From assembly GCA_017962365.1 (NCBI GenBank), contig JAGCVL010000003.1, forward strand, positions 49,454 through 113,453: a stretch of DNA of 64,000 nucleotides. Direction: 5' to 3'. The position numbers and the translations under genes are program-made. This document shows, piece after piece, positions 51,246 to 60,160 of this stretch. The notes beneath the pieces were generated by a model that did no database searches, was not told where the DNA came from, and was given only the letters and a program-made list of their open reading frames with translations. Each line of letters opens with the position of its first letter. The first letter of the stretch is position 1. The stretch is from Candidatus Saccharimonadota bacterium (GTDB lineage Bacteria > Patescibacteriota > Saccharimonadia > Saccharimonadales > Saccharimonadaceae).

Positions 51246-53012
51246 TTACAAAGTGCGTTTTTTAGTCTCGCGGGTGAAGAATTTGAGGCGGTCATTCACA
51301 GCGAGTTCAATTTTTTGATTGGTCTTCAGGGCTAAGCCACCAGTTTCGCCAGCAACGAGCTCTTTTACGTCCATTTTTTCCTTTTGAGTAGAGGTGACTT
51401 CAACCTCACCGATATATCGCTTGTCGCGCACAACACGAGCGAGATAGCCAGGTTTCACGTCACCACTCAAAACCTCACCGCCAGCGATAATACTGGTCTT
51501 TTCAGTACGGAATACGCCGAGAACTTTCATTTCGCCTTTGTCTTCTTCGATGATTTCAGCATCGAGGAGATTTTCCATCTCGTGCTTTGCGTCATCTAGA
51601 AGCTCGTAAATTACCTTATAGGTGCGGACTTCTACATTGTCGCGGGCTGCCATCTTAGAGATATTGACCGGGACGGAAACGTTAAAGCCATAGATGACGG
51701 TACGGTCGCCGGCAGCCATGTAAACATCGTTTTCGTTAATGTCGCCAACACCAGTAGAGACGATATTGAGGGTGATTTCGCCATGCGTATCTATCATCTT
51801 AAGGCTATCAACCACGCTGGTAACCGAGCCAAGTACGTCACCTTTTACGATGACATTAAAGACCTTAGAATTATCAGCGGTGTTCATCATGCGAAGAAGG
51901 TCGGTACTGGTGACGTTGGCCGATGCAGTCTCATCTGCGGCGGCCTGAGCGTTGAGAAGTGCCATCTTGCGGGCGGTTTTTTCATCCTTAACTTCGACAA
52001 AACGATCACCGAAACTTGGGAGCTCTTTAAATCCAGTCACCGTAACTGGGGTAGACGGAGTGGCTTTGCCTTTTGGCTTGCCCTGCCAATCTAGCATGGT
52101 GCGAATTTTACCATAGGTCGAACCAGCGACGATAAATTCGCCAGTTTTTAGTTCCCCGCCAGTGACTAGGAGATTTACAACGGAGCCTTTGCCGGTCTCC
52201 ATGTGGGACTCAATCACTAGGCCGTCAGCTGGGATATTGATGTCGGCTTTGAGCTCTTCGATGTCAGCGGTAAGCAAAATCATATCGAGAAGCTGGTCGA
52301 GATTTTGATTCATCTTGGCAGAAATTGGGACCATAGTGATGTCGCCACCCCATTCTTCGGGCTGGAGACCATGATTTGACAAGTCAGCCTTGGTACGGTC
52401 AACGTCGGCACCCTCGCGGTCGATTTTATTGATAGCGACTATAATCTTGGCGTTGGCGGTCTTGGCAAAATTGATAGCCTCGATAGTCTGTGGCTTCACG
52501 CCATCATCGGCAGCTACCACGATTACCACGATATCGGTCAACATAGCACCATGCTGGCGAATAGCCGCAAAAGCCTCGTGGCCTGGAGTATCTAGGAACG
52601 TAATAGTCCGACCGTCGTGATTTAGCTGGTAGGCGGAAATATGCTGAGTGATACCGCCAGCCTCTTTTTCGACGGTCTTTTTGTTTAGAAGTGTATCTAG
52701 GAGAGTAGTTTTACCGTGGTCTACGTGCCCCATGACTGCAACGACCGGCGGTCGATTTACTGCCTTATCGGAAAGTTCGTGGCGGACATTGCTGGTCTTC
52801 GTGGCGGTATTTTTACGCTCGAGCTTGACGTTTTTAAAGCCTAGCTCTTCGATAATAATGGAAGCGGTCTCAAAATCAAGACGCTGATTAATAGTCGCGA
52901 CGATACCGTTCTTAAAGAGGGTGCCGATGAGTTCTGTTACAGAAAGGCCAAGAGCTTTGCTTAGCTCATCTACGGTAATCGAACCGGCGATTTGGATTGT
53001 TTTTTCTTCCAT
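51246..53012 (-). CDS. infB: Translation initiation factor IF-2
   Basis: A 588-residue compact IF-2 without the long N-terminal region of enteric bacteria. One IF2-N-like module (about 10-55) precedes the G domain: G1 GHVDHGKTT, the [10 protein letters not shown] switch, DTPGHEAF (G3) and NKID (G4). Domains II, III and C2 follow. It places fMet-tRNA on the 30S subunit. The start is ATG 53012 ([10 protein letters not shown]) after AAAGGAGCAAG; an ATG 24 nt upstream is less well placed. Confidence 0.96.
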   Translation of the reverse strand: MEEKTIQIAGSITVDELSKALGLSVTELIGTLFKNGIVATINQRLDFETASIIIEELGFKNVKLERKNTATKTSNVRHELSDKAVNRPPVVAVMGHVDHGKTTLLDTLLNKKTVEKEAGGITQHISAYQLNHDGRTITFLDTPGHEAFAAIRQHGAMLTDIVVIVVAADDGVKPQTIEAINFAKTANAKIIVAINKIDREGADVDRTKADLSNHGLQPEEWGGDITMVPISAKMNQNLDQLLDMILLTADIEELKADINIPADGLVIESHMETGKGSVVNLLVTGGELKTGEFIVAGSTYGKIRTMLDWQGKPKGKATPSTPVTVTGFKELPSFGDRFVEVKDEKTARKMALLNAQAAADETASANVTSTDLLRMMNTADNSKVFNVIVKGDVLGSVTSVVDSLKMIDTHGEITLNIVSTGVGDINENDVYMAAGDRTVIYGFNVSVPVNISKMAARDNVEVRTYKVIYELLDDAKHEMENLLDAEIIEEDKGEMKVLGVFRTEKTSIIAGGEVLSGDVKPGYLARVVRDKRYIGEVEVTSTQKEKMDVKELVAGETGGLALKTNQKIELAVNDRLKFFTRETKKRTL

Positions 53013-53078
53013 CTTGCTCCTTTCTGTGTTTTTCAAATAAATATATGACTAATTTTACCACATTTTTAAAAAATATGC

Positions 53079-53084
53079 TATAAT
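53079..53084 (+). promoter_or_regulatory. -10 of tRNA-Asn
   Basis: TATAAT (preceded by TGC) about 10 nt before the mature tRNA end. Confidence 0.6.
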
Positions 53085-53094
53085 AGATAGGTAT

Positions 53095-53169
53095 TCCCCT
53101 GTAGCTCAATGGTGGAGCAAGAAGCTGTTAACTTCGAGGTTGCCAGTTCGAGTCTGGCCGGGGGAGCCA
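53095..53169 (+). tRNA. tRNA-Asn (GTT)
   Basis: A complete cloverleaf of 75 nt with encoded CCA. Acceptor TCCCCTG pairs with CGGGGGA, the anticodon loop carries GTT, and the T-arm is GCCAG-TTCGAGT-CTGGC. GatCAB in this window could serve Asn-tRNA formation. The last 21 nt (53149-53169) are duplicated downstream. Confidence 0.95.
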
Positions 53170-53400
53170 TTTTTTTGTTTTACAAAAACTCAAAAAGCGC
53201 AGACTCGTTCTACGCCTTCGGCTCCGAAGCGAGTCTGGCCGGGGGAGCCACATAAAAATCAAGACCTGAAAGGTCTTTATTTTTATGTGATTTTTGGGGC
53301 CAGGCGCGAACTGGCGTAGCCAGTTCGGCGAGCGAGGAGACGAGTAAAAATCTTAAATTTATTTAAGATTTTCCGAGGCGACGACTGGTCGGGGGTCTTT
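53170..53400. repeat. tRNA-Asn-derived palindromic repeat region
   Basis: An exact 21-nt copy of the tRNA 3' end lies at 53230-53250, preceded by its own complement CAGACTCG, which makes a hairpin. A long imperfect hairpin follows (53249-53289). An inverted copy of the T-arm (GGCCAG, 3 changed bases, CGAACTGGC; 53298-53316) comes next, then an 8-bp hairpin CGAACTGG / CCAGTTCG (53307-53327) and an 11-bp inverted repeat AAAATCTTAAA / TTTAAGATTTT (53347-53372). A degenerate CTGGTCGGGGG ends it. No gene is seen. Confidence 0.65.
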
Positions 53401-53538
53401 AATTTTGTGTGAACATGAACAGGGTTTTTATTATTATGCAATTCTGGTTTAGGGAGAGGTATTTTTGCTTCAAAATTTGCATGTTTGCCATTCATATTTT
53501 ATTGTCATAATGAGCAGATTGACGGCCGCATAAAAATG

Positions 53539-53565
53539 TCTCCGCGCCATGCCCCGACGCGGAGA
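53539..53565 (-). terminator. Terminator of the 53583 gene
   Basis: Stem TCTCCGCG / CGCGGAGA; on the minus strand it is followed by CATTTTTATG. Confidence 0.8.
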
Positions 53566-53582
53566 GTGTGTAATCTTGCTTA

Positions 53583-54443
53583 TTAAATACTGTAGCCCAG
53601 CTCTCGCATGGTTCCCTGCCATAACTGGGCGAAATACTCGTCCTCGACGGTGTCGGGCCAGCCTTTGATCTCGAAGCCATAGCCGTAAACCAGGCTCGAA
53701 AATGGCCCCCCCGTGAACTCATCGTGCATGGCTTTAAAAACCTCCATCGCAAACTGGAGATCCCTTTTCTGCTTGGCTCCGCTGAAAGATATGTTGATTA
53801 CGCCACTAAAAGCGGTCCGCTGTGTAGACCCGACATCGATCGAGATGGCGATGACGCATTCGTAGCAGAATGCTCCGTAGAACGGGACTACCCCACCCAT
53901 GCTTAATAGCATCGCACTCTGGTTTGATAGCTCGTTGGTGCTAGCAAGCTGTTGTCCGGCACTATCATACATGTAGCCATCGGCTTGCATCAACGAACTA
54001 GCCTCCAGTCCTCCGGTGGATACGAGCGTGCACACGAAATCCACAAAGTCTTTCCTTGCCATGGGCGACGTGCAGGGTTGGCGGTGATGGCTGGAAAGCA
54101 TTTTGAGCCAGGTGAGCTTTCCCTCGGCCCAATTATTTGGGTACTGGACCGGGGAATCCACGCAAAGTCTATAGGACGGTCCGTTGCCGCTCTGATCGAA
54201 TTCAACAATACAGCCGAAGTCACCGGCACCGCCAGACTCTTTGCTGAATTCGCTGCCGTGGGCTTTGTCTATCTCCGCACATTTGCGGATAGCGGCCTGG
54301 GCCGCTCTCCTAATAATGGCTTCGACGAGCAGGTCGTCAAACCGGAAACCCTCCGGAGTCTTAAACGGGTCGATCTCTTCTGGCCGGAATCCTGGAGCTG
54401 TTTTCTTGAGCGAAAATCTTACACCATCATAGTTGTTCACCAA
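53583..54443 (-). CDS. Orphan protein of unknown function (286 aa)
   Basis: The family is not recognised. The soluble-looking protein is Ser/Gly-rich with several Cys (KCAEI, FGCIVEF, FCYECVIAI) and no clear signal peptide. The start is TTG 54443 (or GTG 54440), placed by AGAAAGGTG, which matches the long anti-Shine-Dalgarno of this 16S rRNA. It has a perfect TTGACA-17-TATAAT promoter, a 170-nt leader with a 15-bp hairpin, its own terminator, GC-rich codons and flanking inverted repeats. It fits the orphan-gene group of this window. Confidence 0.7.
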   Translation of the reverse strand: MVNNYDGVRFSLKKTAPGFRPEEIDPFKTPEGFRFDDLLVEAIIRRAAQAAIRKCAEIDKAHGSEFSKESGGAGDFGCIVEFDQSGNGPSYRLCVDSPVQYPNNWAEGKLTWLKMLSSHHRQPCTSPMARKDFVDFVCTLVSTGGLEASSLMQADGYMYDSAGQQLASTNELSNQSAMLLSMGGVVPFYGAFCYECVIAISIDVGSTQRTAFSGVINISFSGAKQKRDLQFAMEVFKAMHDEFTGGPFSSLVYGYGFEIKGWPDTVEDEYFAQLWQGTMRELGYSI

Positions 54444-54483
54444 TTGGATCGCACCTTTCTCCCAGCGCCAGAGGGGGCATCTC

Positions 54484-54534
54484 TAACCGCAGGGCGGATA
54501 GGTTCTTAATAAAAGCTCGTCCGTCCTGCGGTTA
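54484..54534 (-). promoter_or_regulatory. Leader hairpin of the 53583 gene
   Basis: TAACCGCAGGGCGGA (54484-54498) and TCCGTCCTGCGGTTA (54520-54534) form a 15-bp stem with one mismatch in the predicted 5' leader. Confidence 0.6.
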
Positions 54535-54620
54535 AAAAATAAGCAAGATTATAAAAGTGCGGTTGCCATATTCAGTGCTAAGTAATATAAGTAGCGGGTA
54601 GGCAACTTGCTATATCTTAT

Positions 54621-54649
54621 ATTATATCATACTTGTGTTAATTTGTCAA
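54621..54649 (-). promoter_or_regulatory. Consensus promoter of the 53583 gene
   Basis: Minus strand TTGACA (54649-54644), a 17-nt spacer ending in TGA, TATAAT (54626-54621). The -35 overlaps the end of the upstream gene. Confidence 0.75.
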
Positions 54650-54897
54650 TGGGAAGTGCGACTTTTGATATGTTGGAGTTCGAAGCGGTGAATTTGGCCG
54701 AACTTGGCTTGTTTTTCTTGGTCTAATTCCTCTAGAAACATATCGTATGGGCGGCACCAAAGTTCATTGTCGCCATAAAGGGCGCGGTAGATGACAAGTT
54801 TTTCCAAGGTTTCAGAGTGACGGCCGATATCTTCCACGATATAAAGATCGCCTTTATAATGTTTATAGATGCCGTGAATTTTAATTTCTTCTGTCAT
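54646..54897 (-). CDS. DUF1653-family protein (83 aa)
   Basis: The small protein matches DUF1653 closely: IHGIYKHYKGDLYIVEDIGRHSETLEKLVIYRALYGDNELWCRPYDMFLEEL. The family is widespread and its function is unknown. It starts 3 nt after the ABC permease stop with no clear Shine-Dalgarno, so translation is probably coupled. Confidence 0.88.
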   Translation of the reverse strand: MTEEIKIHGIYKHYKGDLYIVEDIGRHSETLEKLVIYRALYGDNELWCRPYDMFLEELDQEKQAKFGQIHRFELQHIKSRTSH

Positions 54898-54900
54898 GGC

Positions 54901-56103
54901 CTATTTTTTCTTGAAACCGCTTCTTTTTAGAAACTTCGGCTTTACGATATTGAAATTAATAGCGTTCTTTTGGAAAGTCTTAGTGGCGAGACGGATTACA
55001 ATAACGGCCGAAACTGCAACCACGGCAATGCCGATGCAAAATTCTGGCGTGCTAATAGTGCCAAAACCATTCCTGAGCATTAGGGCAACTGGAGCCGAGA
55101 GCGGGAAGTAGGTAAATACTTGGACGATAAGATTTGGTTCTACCATAAACATTTGCATGAAATAGAGCGGAAAGACCATAAAGATGATGGCTGGGCCGAT
55201 AAATGACGACGCGTCACGTGCAGTGGAAACGAGCGAGCCGACAAATGTACAAACCCCAGCATAAAGGACTGCTGAAGCCGCAAATAGAATAATGTTTAGG
55301 GTTATAGAGACCGGATCAACCTCAATCGTTGACAAAATTGGCGCGATAAAAGAATCGCCGCTTTTAGCAAAAACTAGAAGTAGGATTGGGATAACCAGCG
55401 CGGCGATTTGAACTAGGCCGAGAGCTAGCATGGCAATAATTTTGCCAACAATTAAGTGCTTTGCGGAAATGGAAGTGAGTATCATCTCGCTGATACGATT
55501 TTCTTTTTCCTCAACCACGGTGAGCAAAAACCTGTTGCCACAGAGTGCAATGAACATAAAGAAGACTATGCCGATAAAGAACGGAATGATGGCCTTGCCA
55601 AGCGCATTAGAATCGGCACCGTCTTTGGCGAGTTTATTATCGACGACTTCGTAATTGCCGGTTAGGGCCAGTACGTCGAGCTCATTAACACGGGCGGCGG
55701 AATTTTGCGTTAAAATAACCTTTAAGATATTGCCGTCGGTATTAAAAATCTCTAGACCTTCGGAAATGTGATAAAATTCAGCCTTTTTATTTTCGGCAAA
55801 GTCGGCTGGGATGTAAAAATATAGGTCCACTTCGCCGTTTTTGACCATTTCTTTGCCATGTTCCCTGTCACCATCGATCACATATGGCATCCCAGGAGTC
55901 AAAATGCCAGCTTCATCCGTGATAGCAATCTTAGTATTTTCATCAAAATGGACATCGGTATCGACACTCGATGCGGAAATAAAGCTGATAAAGTAAACCA
56001 ACCCGATAAATAGCGGTATTAGTAAAGTAGCCGCCCAGAAGGCTGGCTTCTTGAGCTGCCTTATGATTTCAAATTTTGCGACTTTTAAAACATTCTTATT
56101 CAT
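54901..56103 (-). CDS. ABC-2 type transporter permease (NatB-like)
   Basis: A 400-residue permease. One N-terminal helix, a large extracytoplasmic domain (about 45-170) and a C-terminal block of five or so helices follow the NatB/ABC-2 pattern. Conserved parts are FEIIRQLKKPAFWAATLLIP and VVEEKENRISEMILTSISAKHLIVGKIIAM. With the ATPase encoded just upstream (8-nt overlap) it forms an exporter. The substrate is unknown. The start is ATG 56103 after TATGGAGATAG. Confidence 0.88.
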   Translation of the reverse strand: MNKNVLKVAKFEIIRQLKKPAFWAATLLIPLFIGLVYFISFISASSVDTDVHFDENTKIAITDEAGILTPGMPYVIDGDREHGKEMVKNGEVDLYFYIPADFAENKKAEFYHISEGLEIFNTDGNILKVILTQNSAARVNELDVLALTGNYEVVDNKLAKDGADSNALGKAIIPFFIGIVFFMFIALCGNRFLLTVVEEKENRISEMILTSISAKHLIVGKIIAMLALGLVQIAALVIPILLLVFAKSGDSFIAPILSTIEVDPVSITLNIILFAASAVLYAGVCTFVGSLVSTARDASSFIGPAIIFMVFPLYFMQMFMVEPNLIVQVFTYFPLSAPVALMLRNGFGTISTPEFCIGIAVVAVSAVIVIRLATKTFQKNAINFNIVKPKFLKRSGFKKK

Positions 56104-56818
56104 TACTATCTCCATATACATCTACAAAAATTTGATCGAGGCTTTTACCACCAAATTCTTTCTTGATCTCGGCAATAGTCCCGTAAGCTCTTACTACGCC
56201 ATCTTTTAGAAGCAAAGCGCGGTCGCAGAGACGCTCAACTTCATCCATATAGTGCGTAATCATGATGATAGAGGTACCTTTCTTGTGCAATTCTTCAATA
56301 ATTTCCATGAGGAGCCGTCGGTTCATCGGGTCGAAACCTTTGGTGGGCTCATCAAGAATCAAAAGTTTTGGATCGTTCATGATAGTGATGCCGAGCTGAA
56401 TTTTTTGCTGCTGGCCACTGGATAACTTTTCGATTTTCTCGTTGATTTTATCGGATAACCCAACCCGCTCTAGGTACTTTAAGCTCCATGAAAGTGGGTC
56501 ATTTAAACCTTTGAGGTTGCCAAAATACACCATGGTATCTATCACTGTTTCTTTACGATATAACCCGCGCTCTTCTGGCAGGTAGCCGATAGTAACTTTT
56601 GAGTCTTCTGGTGTGTATTTTTTACCATCGACTAAGAGTTCGCCGGATGTTGGGTGGTAGAACCCAAGCAGTGCCCTCATCGTAGTAGTCTTGCCAGAGC
56701 CGTTGGCACCAAGCAGACCAAAGATTTCGCCTTTTTTAACTTCAAAAGAGAGGTCGCGGATGACGGTTTTGTCGTTAAAATCCATGCGAAAATTTTTAAC
56801 TTCAACCATATTCTTCAT
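56096..56818 (-). CDS. ABC transporter ATP-binding protein
   Basis: A 240-residue ABC ATPase with all motifs: Walker A GANGSGKTTT, Q-loop region, signature LSSGQQQK (usually LSGGQ), Walker B LLILDEPTKGFDP and the H-loop ITHYMDEVERL. It energises the adjacent permease. The start is ATG 56818 (MKNMVEVKNF), 6 nt after TATCAT, rather than a far upstream in-frame codon; the mRNA is probably leaderless. Confidence 0.92.
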   Translation of the reverse strand: MKNMVEVKNFRMDFNDKTVIRDLSFEVKKGEIFGLLGANGSGKTTTMRALLGFYHPTSGELLVDGKKYTPEDSKVTIGYLPEERGLYRKETVIDTMVYFGNLKGLNDPLSWSLKYLERVGLSDKINEKIEKLSSGQQQKIQLGITIMNDPKLLILDEPTKGFDPMNRRLLMEIIEELHKKGTSIIMITHYMDEVERLCDRALLLKDGVVRAYGTIAEIKKEFGGKSLDQIFVDVYGDSNE

Positions 56819-56824
56819 GAATCC

Positions 56825-56833
56825 ATGATAGCA
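56825..56833 (-). promoter_or_regulatory. Extended -10 for the leaderless ABC ATPase gene
   Basis: Minus strand TGCTATCAT, 6 nt before the ATG. Confidence 0.55.
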
Positions 56834-56861
56834 CGCGACTATGGTTTTAGCAAGGTGAGCT

Positions 56862-57344
56862 TTATCCAAAAATGACTTTAAATAGCCCGAGTGAGAAAGC
56901 AAGCATGATGAGTCCAGCAGTGAGGACGCCAGCAAGGATGGCGATGACGGTTTTCTTAAAATCAAGATTTAAGATGCTGGCAGCGAGAGTGCCGGTCCAG
57001 GCACCAGTACCGGGAATTGGCATAGCGACAAATAGAAACAACGCAAAGTAGACCCCGGATTTGGCTTTTTTGAGTAGTTTATCTCCGGCTTTTTCGCCTT
57101 TTTTGAGGCAGAAGTTGCAGAATTTTTTGAACGGTTCCCACTTGATGGTGGTGCCCCAATTTAAGACTTTGCGGGCAAAAAGATAGATGATCGGGACCGG
57201 GAGCATGTTGCCAATAATCGCCACGATGAGGACGAGCCACTCTGGGAGGCCGAGCTCCATGCCGACGGCGACCGGGATAGCGCCGCGAAGCTCAATCAGC
57301 GGTATCATCGAGATGACGAAAACGATAAGGATTTTCCAGAACAT
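56862..57344 (-). CDS. Small multidrug-export family membrane protein (COG2426-like)
   Basis: A 160-residue protein with about five membrane helices: an N-terminal MIPLIELRGAIPVAVG, an IVAIIGNMLPVPIIYLFARKVL helix, and the MPIPGTGAWTGTLAASILNLDFKKTVIAILAG segment typical of the family. Actual transport activity is unproven in most members. The gene is divergent from the glycosyltransferase; the two -10 elements overlap, and both genes look leaderless. Confidence 0.82.
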   Translation of the reverse strand: MFWKILIVFVISMIPLIELRGAIPVAVGMELGLPEWLVLIVAIIGNMLPVPIIYLFARKVLNWGTTIKWEPFKKFCNFCLKKGEKAGDKLLKKAKSGVYFALFLFVAMPIPGTGAWTGTLAASILNLDFKKTVIAILAGVLTAGLIMLAFSLGLFKVIFG

Positions 57345-57350
57345 GAATCT

Positions 57351-57360
57351 ATTGTATAAT
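57351..57360. promoter_or_regulatory. Overlapping divergent -10 elements
   Basis: ATTGTATAAT contains TATAAT on plus (57355-57360, 6 nt before ATG 57367) and TACAAT on minus (57356-57351, 6 nt before ATG 57344). Confidence 0.6.
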
Positions 57361-57366
57361 AAAAAT

Positions 57367-58308
57367 ATGGATATTTCAATTGTGATACCGGTGTTTAATG
57401 CGGAAAAATATTTAAGACGATGCGTAGATTCGGTACTTCTGGCGGTTAAAAATTTTGATGGGAAGGTGGAAATATTGCTGATTGATAATAATTCGGCAGA
57501 CGGGTCGCTAGAGGTGGCACGAAAATTTGAGGGAGCAAGTGTATTACAGTGTCATACAGCTGGAGCAGCAGCGGTGCGAAATTACGGGATGGCTCATGCG
57601 CATGGAAAATATGTGTGGTTTATCGACGCAGATGACGAGATTACGCCGGATAGTATTTCCCTTTTAATGGGCACAGCGAGAGCGACAGATGCTAATCTCA
57701 TAATGCTGGGCGCCAAACGAATCTATGCGGATGGGCATACGGATTATTTATCAGCAGTACGACCGGACGAGCCTAATTTTAAAAGTCGTTTTGTGCGGTA
57801 TGGTATGGGTCCGTGGCAATGCTTAATCAAGAGAACTTGGTGGAATAAAAATGGTTTTTCGTTCCGCGAGGGGATGATTCATGAAGATATGGAGTTAATG
57901 TCAGCGCTCATACTGTATGTTGACGAAAAATACGCCGCCATAGACAAGCCACTTTATTTGTACTACCAAAATGATGAGTCTGTACTACATAAAGGAAAGT
58001 TTAGTGAGCATATTTTTGACATTTTTCCGGCGCTTTCGGGGCTTTATGAACGTTTTGAAAAGGCTGGGGCAGTCGAGGTATACCATGACGAGCTGGAATG
58101 GTTTTTCATCTGGAATCTACTGATTGATTCCGCAAAAGACTTCGCAAAATTCCCAGAGGGGCATATTGGCTTTGCGCGCTCGCGTGAGATGCTGCAAAAA
58201 TATTTCCCTGATTGGCGAAAAAACCGTTTTCTTAAACAAAAACCGTTGAAGTTGCGGGCTAGGGTTTTACTTAATTTTTATTCTTTTCCTCGGCTTCGAG
58301 CTTCTTAA
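57367..58308 (+). CDS. Family 2 glycosyltransferase
   Basis: A 313-residue GT-A fold enzyme. The N-terminus SIVIPVFNAEKYLRRCVDSVL and LLIDNNSADGSLEVA are typical. The DXD-type metal site is WFIDADDEI. GKYVW and a C-terminal acceptor region follow. It transfers a sugar from a nucleotide donor to an envelope acceptor; donor and acceptor are unknown. GalU and ManC in this window make plausible donors. Its 3' end overlaps the convergent ligase gene by 38 nt. Confidence 0.9.
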   Translation: MDISIVIPVFNAEKYLRRCVDSVLLAVKNFDGKVEILLIDNNSADGSLEVARKFEGASVLQCHTAGAAAVRNYGMAHAHGKYVWFIDADDEITPDSISLLMGTARATDANLIMLGAKRIYADGHTDYLSAVRPDEPNFKSRFVRYGMGPWQCLIKRTWWNKNGFSFREGMIHEDMELMSALILYVDEKYAAIDKPLYLYYQNDESVLHKGKFSEHIFDIFPALSGLYERFEKAGAVEVYHDELEWFFIWNLLIDSAKDFAKFPEGHIGFARSREMLQKYFPDWRKNRFLKQKPLKLRARVLLNFYSFPRLRAS

Positions 58309-59992
58309 AGGCAACTTTGCCAACAAGAGTCTGTGGAAGCTTATCGCGGAATTCATAGGCGGTAGGCAAGGCATAAATTGGGACGTTGCGCTCCAAGAGC
58401 TCCCTAATTTCACGCTCAATACGCTTGCCGGGCTTGTAACCAGGTTTTAAGACGATAAAGGCTTTTGGCACTTGACCTTTGTATGGGTGATCTATGCCGA
58501 TCACCGTAGAAGTGAGGACGGCTTCGTGGGAATTAATGATGGATTCAAGATGTGTCGGGTAAATATTGTAGCCGCTACTAATAATGATGCGCTTCAGGCG
58601 CTGCGCAAAGTAAATAAACCCGTCATCATGCAAACTCCCAAGGTCACCAGTGTGGAGCCAAACTTTGCCATCTGGATGGACACGGATGGCCTGCGCCGTC
58701 TCAGCATCGTTGCCTAGATAGCCCATCATGACGAGTGGGCCACTGATGCAGATTTCGCCCTCGTCGCCGATAGGTTGCTCTTTAAAGGTGTCATTTTTGA
58801 TGATCTTGATATACATGTCTGGAAGTGGGGCACCCACGATATTATCCGCGAAGGCATTTTCTGGCGACAAACAGACGGCGCCGGACCCCTCGGTTAAACC
58901 GTAACCAACGCGAATCTTAGCACTTGAACCGTGGGCTCTTAAGTATTCGTTGACCTTGTCACGAAGAGTAGTAGTGAGAGCATCGCCACCACAGATAACT
59001 GCTTCGACGCACTTCAAATCATCACGACGAAGTCTAGCGCCGACTAAGGCCTCAAACAAAGTCGGTACGCCAACAATAAAGTTTGGTTTATTTTGCGTAA
59101 TGATGTTTGCAAATTGTTTATGAGAAAATGCCGGAATTAAAATACATCCCATGCCTTTGCAGAGTGGCGTATGAATACAGACACCGAGACCAAAACAATG
59201 AAAAAGCGGCAAAATTGAAAGCACGGTCGCACCTGGCTTGATTTGACGAATAACCGCGCCGTCACAAATGGCTTCAGCGTTGATATTGAGGTTTGAGAGC
59301 ATTACGCCCTTGGGTGCACCGGTGGTGCCACCAGAGTACATAATCATAGCGAGGTCAGCACCGCTGCGTTCCTCGTGATAGTTGCCCTGATAGAAATATG
59401 AATTTGCAATAAAGTCTTCCCAGAGGACAACTCGGCTGTCGTTGGCCGGGAGTTTGACTTTTTTAACGTGAAGGAGCTTGTACATGCGCTGCTTCAAGAA
59501 GCCAAGACCATCGGAAGGCCTGACCACTATGATGCGTTCGAGCTGAGCAACATCACGAAGTTTATAGATCTTGTCAAAAACTGCATCAAACACGAGGACG
59601 TATTTGGAATTTGAAACTTTAATGTAATACTCAAGCTCTTTTTCAGATGACAAAGGGTGGACCATATTACAAACGGCGCCAACCATATTGACGGCGTAAA
59701 CCATCGTGATTCCCTCTGGTGTGTTTGGCATACAAATGGTGACTCGGTCACCCTCTTTGACGCCGTAGTTTTTAAGGGCACGAGCGGTCTGCTCGATTTT
59801 TTTCACGAAATTTTTATAGGTTACCTTGTGGCCATAGTACGAGTATGCAACATTGTCCGGCCATTTTTCGGCAGATTGCATAATCATATCTACCATTGAG
59901 CAATCTGGGTATTCAATGTTTGCCGGGATATCGTCTTCGTCGTAATATTTTAGCCAAGGGCGTTCTTCAAAATCTTTTTTAGTGTGTTTCAC
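58271..59992 (-). CDS. AMP-dependent synthetase/ligase (acyl-CoA synthetase-like)
   Basis: A 573-residue ANL-superfamily adenylating enzyme. The AMP-binding P-loop is MYSGGTTGAPKGV, then RVGYGLTEGSGAVC, the WLHTGDLGSLHDDGFIYFAQRLKRII hinge region, and a C-terminal Lys in LPQTLVGKVAFKKL that matches the catalytic lysine. Relatives activate fatty acids. No fatty-acid pathway is visible here, so use of host-derived acids is an inference. GTG start at 59992 with GAAGGAGA. Confidence 0.9.
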   Translation of the reverse strand: MKHTKKDFEERPWLKYYDEDDIPANIEYPDCSMVDMIMQSAEKWPDNVAYSYYGHKVTYKNFVKKIEQTARALKNYGVKEGDRVTICMPNTPEGITMVYAVNMVGAVCNMVHPLSSEKELEYYIKVSNSKYVLVFDAVFDKIYKLRDVAQLERIIVVRPSDGLGFLKQRMYKLLHVKKVKLPANDSRVVLWEDFIANSYFYQGNYHEERSGADLAMIMYSGGTTGAPKGVMLSNLNINAEAICDGAVIRQIKPGATVLSILPLFHCFGLGVCIHTPLCKGMGCILIPAFSHKQFANIITQNKPNFIVGVPTLFEALVGARLRRDDLKCVEAVICGGDALTTTLRDKVNEYLRAHGSSAKIRVGYGLTEGSGAVCLSPENAFADNIVGAPLPDMYIKIIKNDTFKEQPIGDEGEICISGPLVMMGYLGNDAETAQAIRVHPDGKVWLHTGDLGSLHDDGFIYFAQRLKRIIISSGYNIYPTHLESIINSHEAVLTSTVIGIDHPYKGQVPKAFIVLKPGYKPGKRIEREIRELLERNVPIYALPTAYEFRDKLPQTLVGKVAFKKLEAEEKNKN

Positions 59993-60120
59993 GGATTCTC
60001 CTTCACTCTATTATAACATACACAAGTCTAGCATCGACTGTTCTTACATCATAGGTTTTCGAAATGCTTTTCTCTAAGATGTCGTTTTCATCATAACACT
60101 AATGATAAAAGTTTGCAACA

Positions 60121-60149
60121 AAAAACCTTGGTTTTAAACCAAGGTTTTT
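60121..60149. terminator. Terminator of rpsA
   Basis: Stem AAAAACCTTGG / CCAAGGTTTTT just after the minus-strand stop; the stem's A-run gives a T-run on that strand. Confidence 0.9.
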
Positions 60150-60160
60150 GCTAGGGTTAA

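Larger units (their letters stand above)
53571..54551. repeat. 14-bp inverted repeats flanking the 53583 gene
   Basis: TAATCTTGCTTATT (53571-53584) and AATAAGCAAGATTA (54538-54551) are perfect inverted repeats. The left copy overlaps the stop codon and the right copy lies in the leader. Confidence 0.65.

Noticed and set aside
53244..53250. Second tRNA gene downstream of tRNA-Asn
   Set aside because: Only the 3' 21 nt are repeated; the 5' half, D-arm and anticodon arm are missing.
53095..54551. Integrated phage or genomic island at tRNA-Asn
   Set aside because: The repeated tRNA ends are only about 80 bp apart and there is no integrase, phage or plasmid gene in the region.
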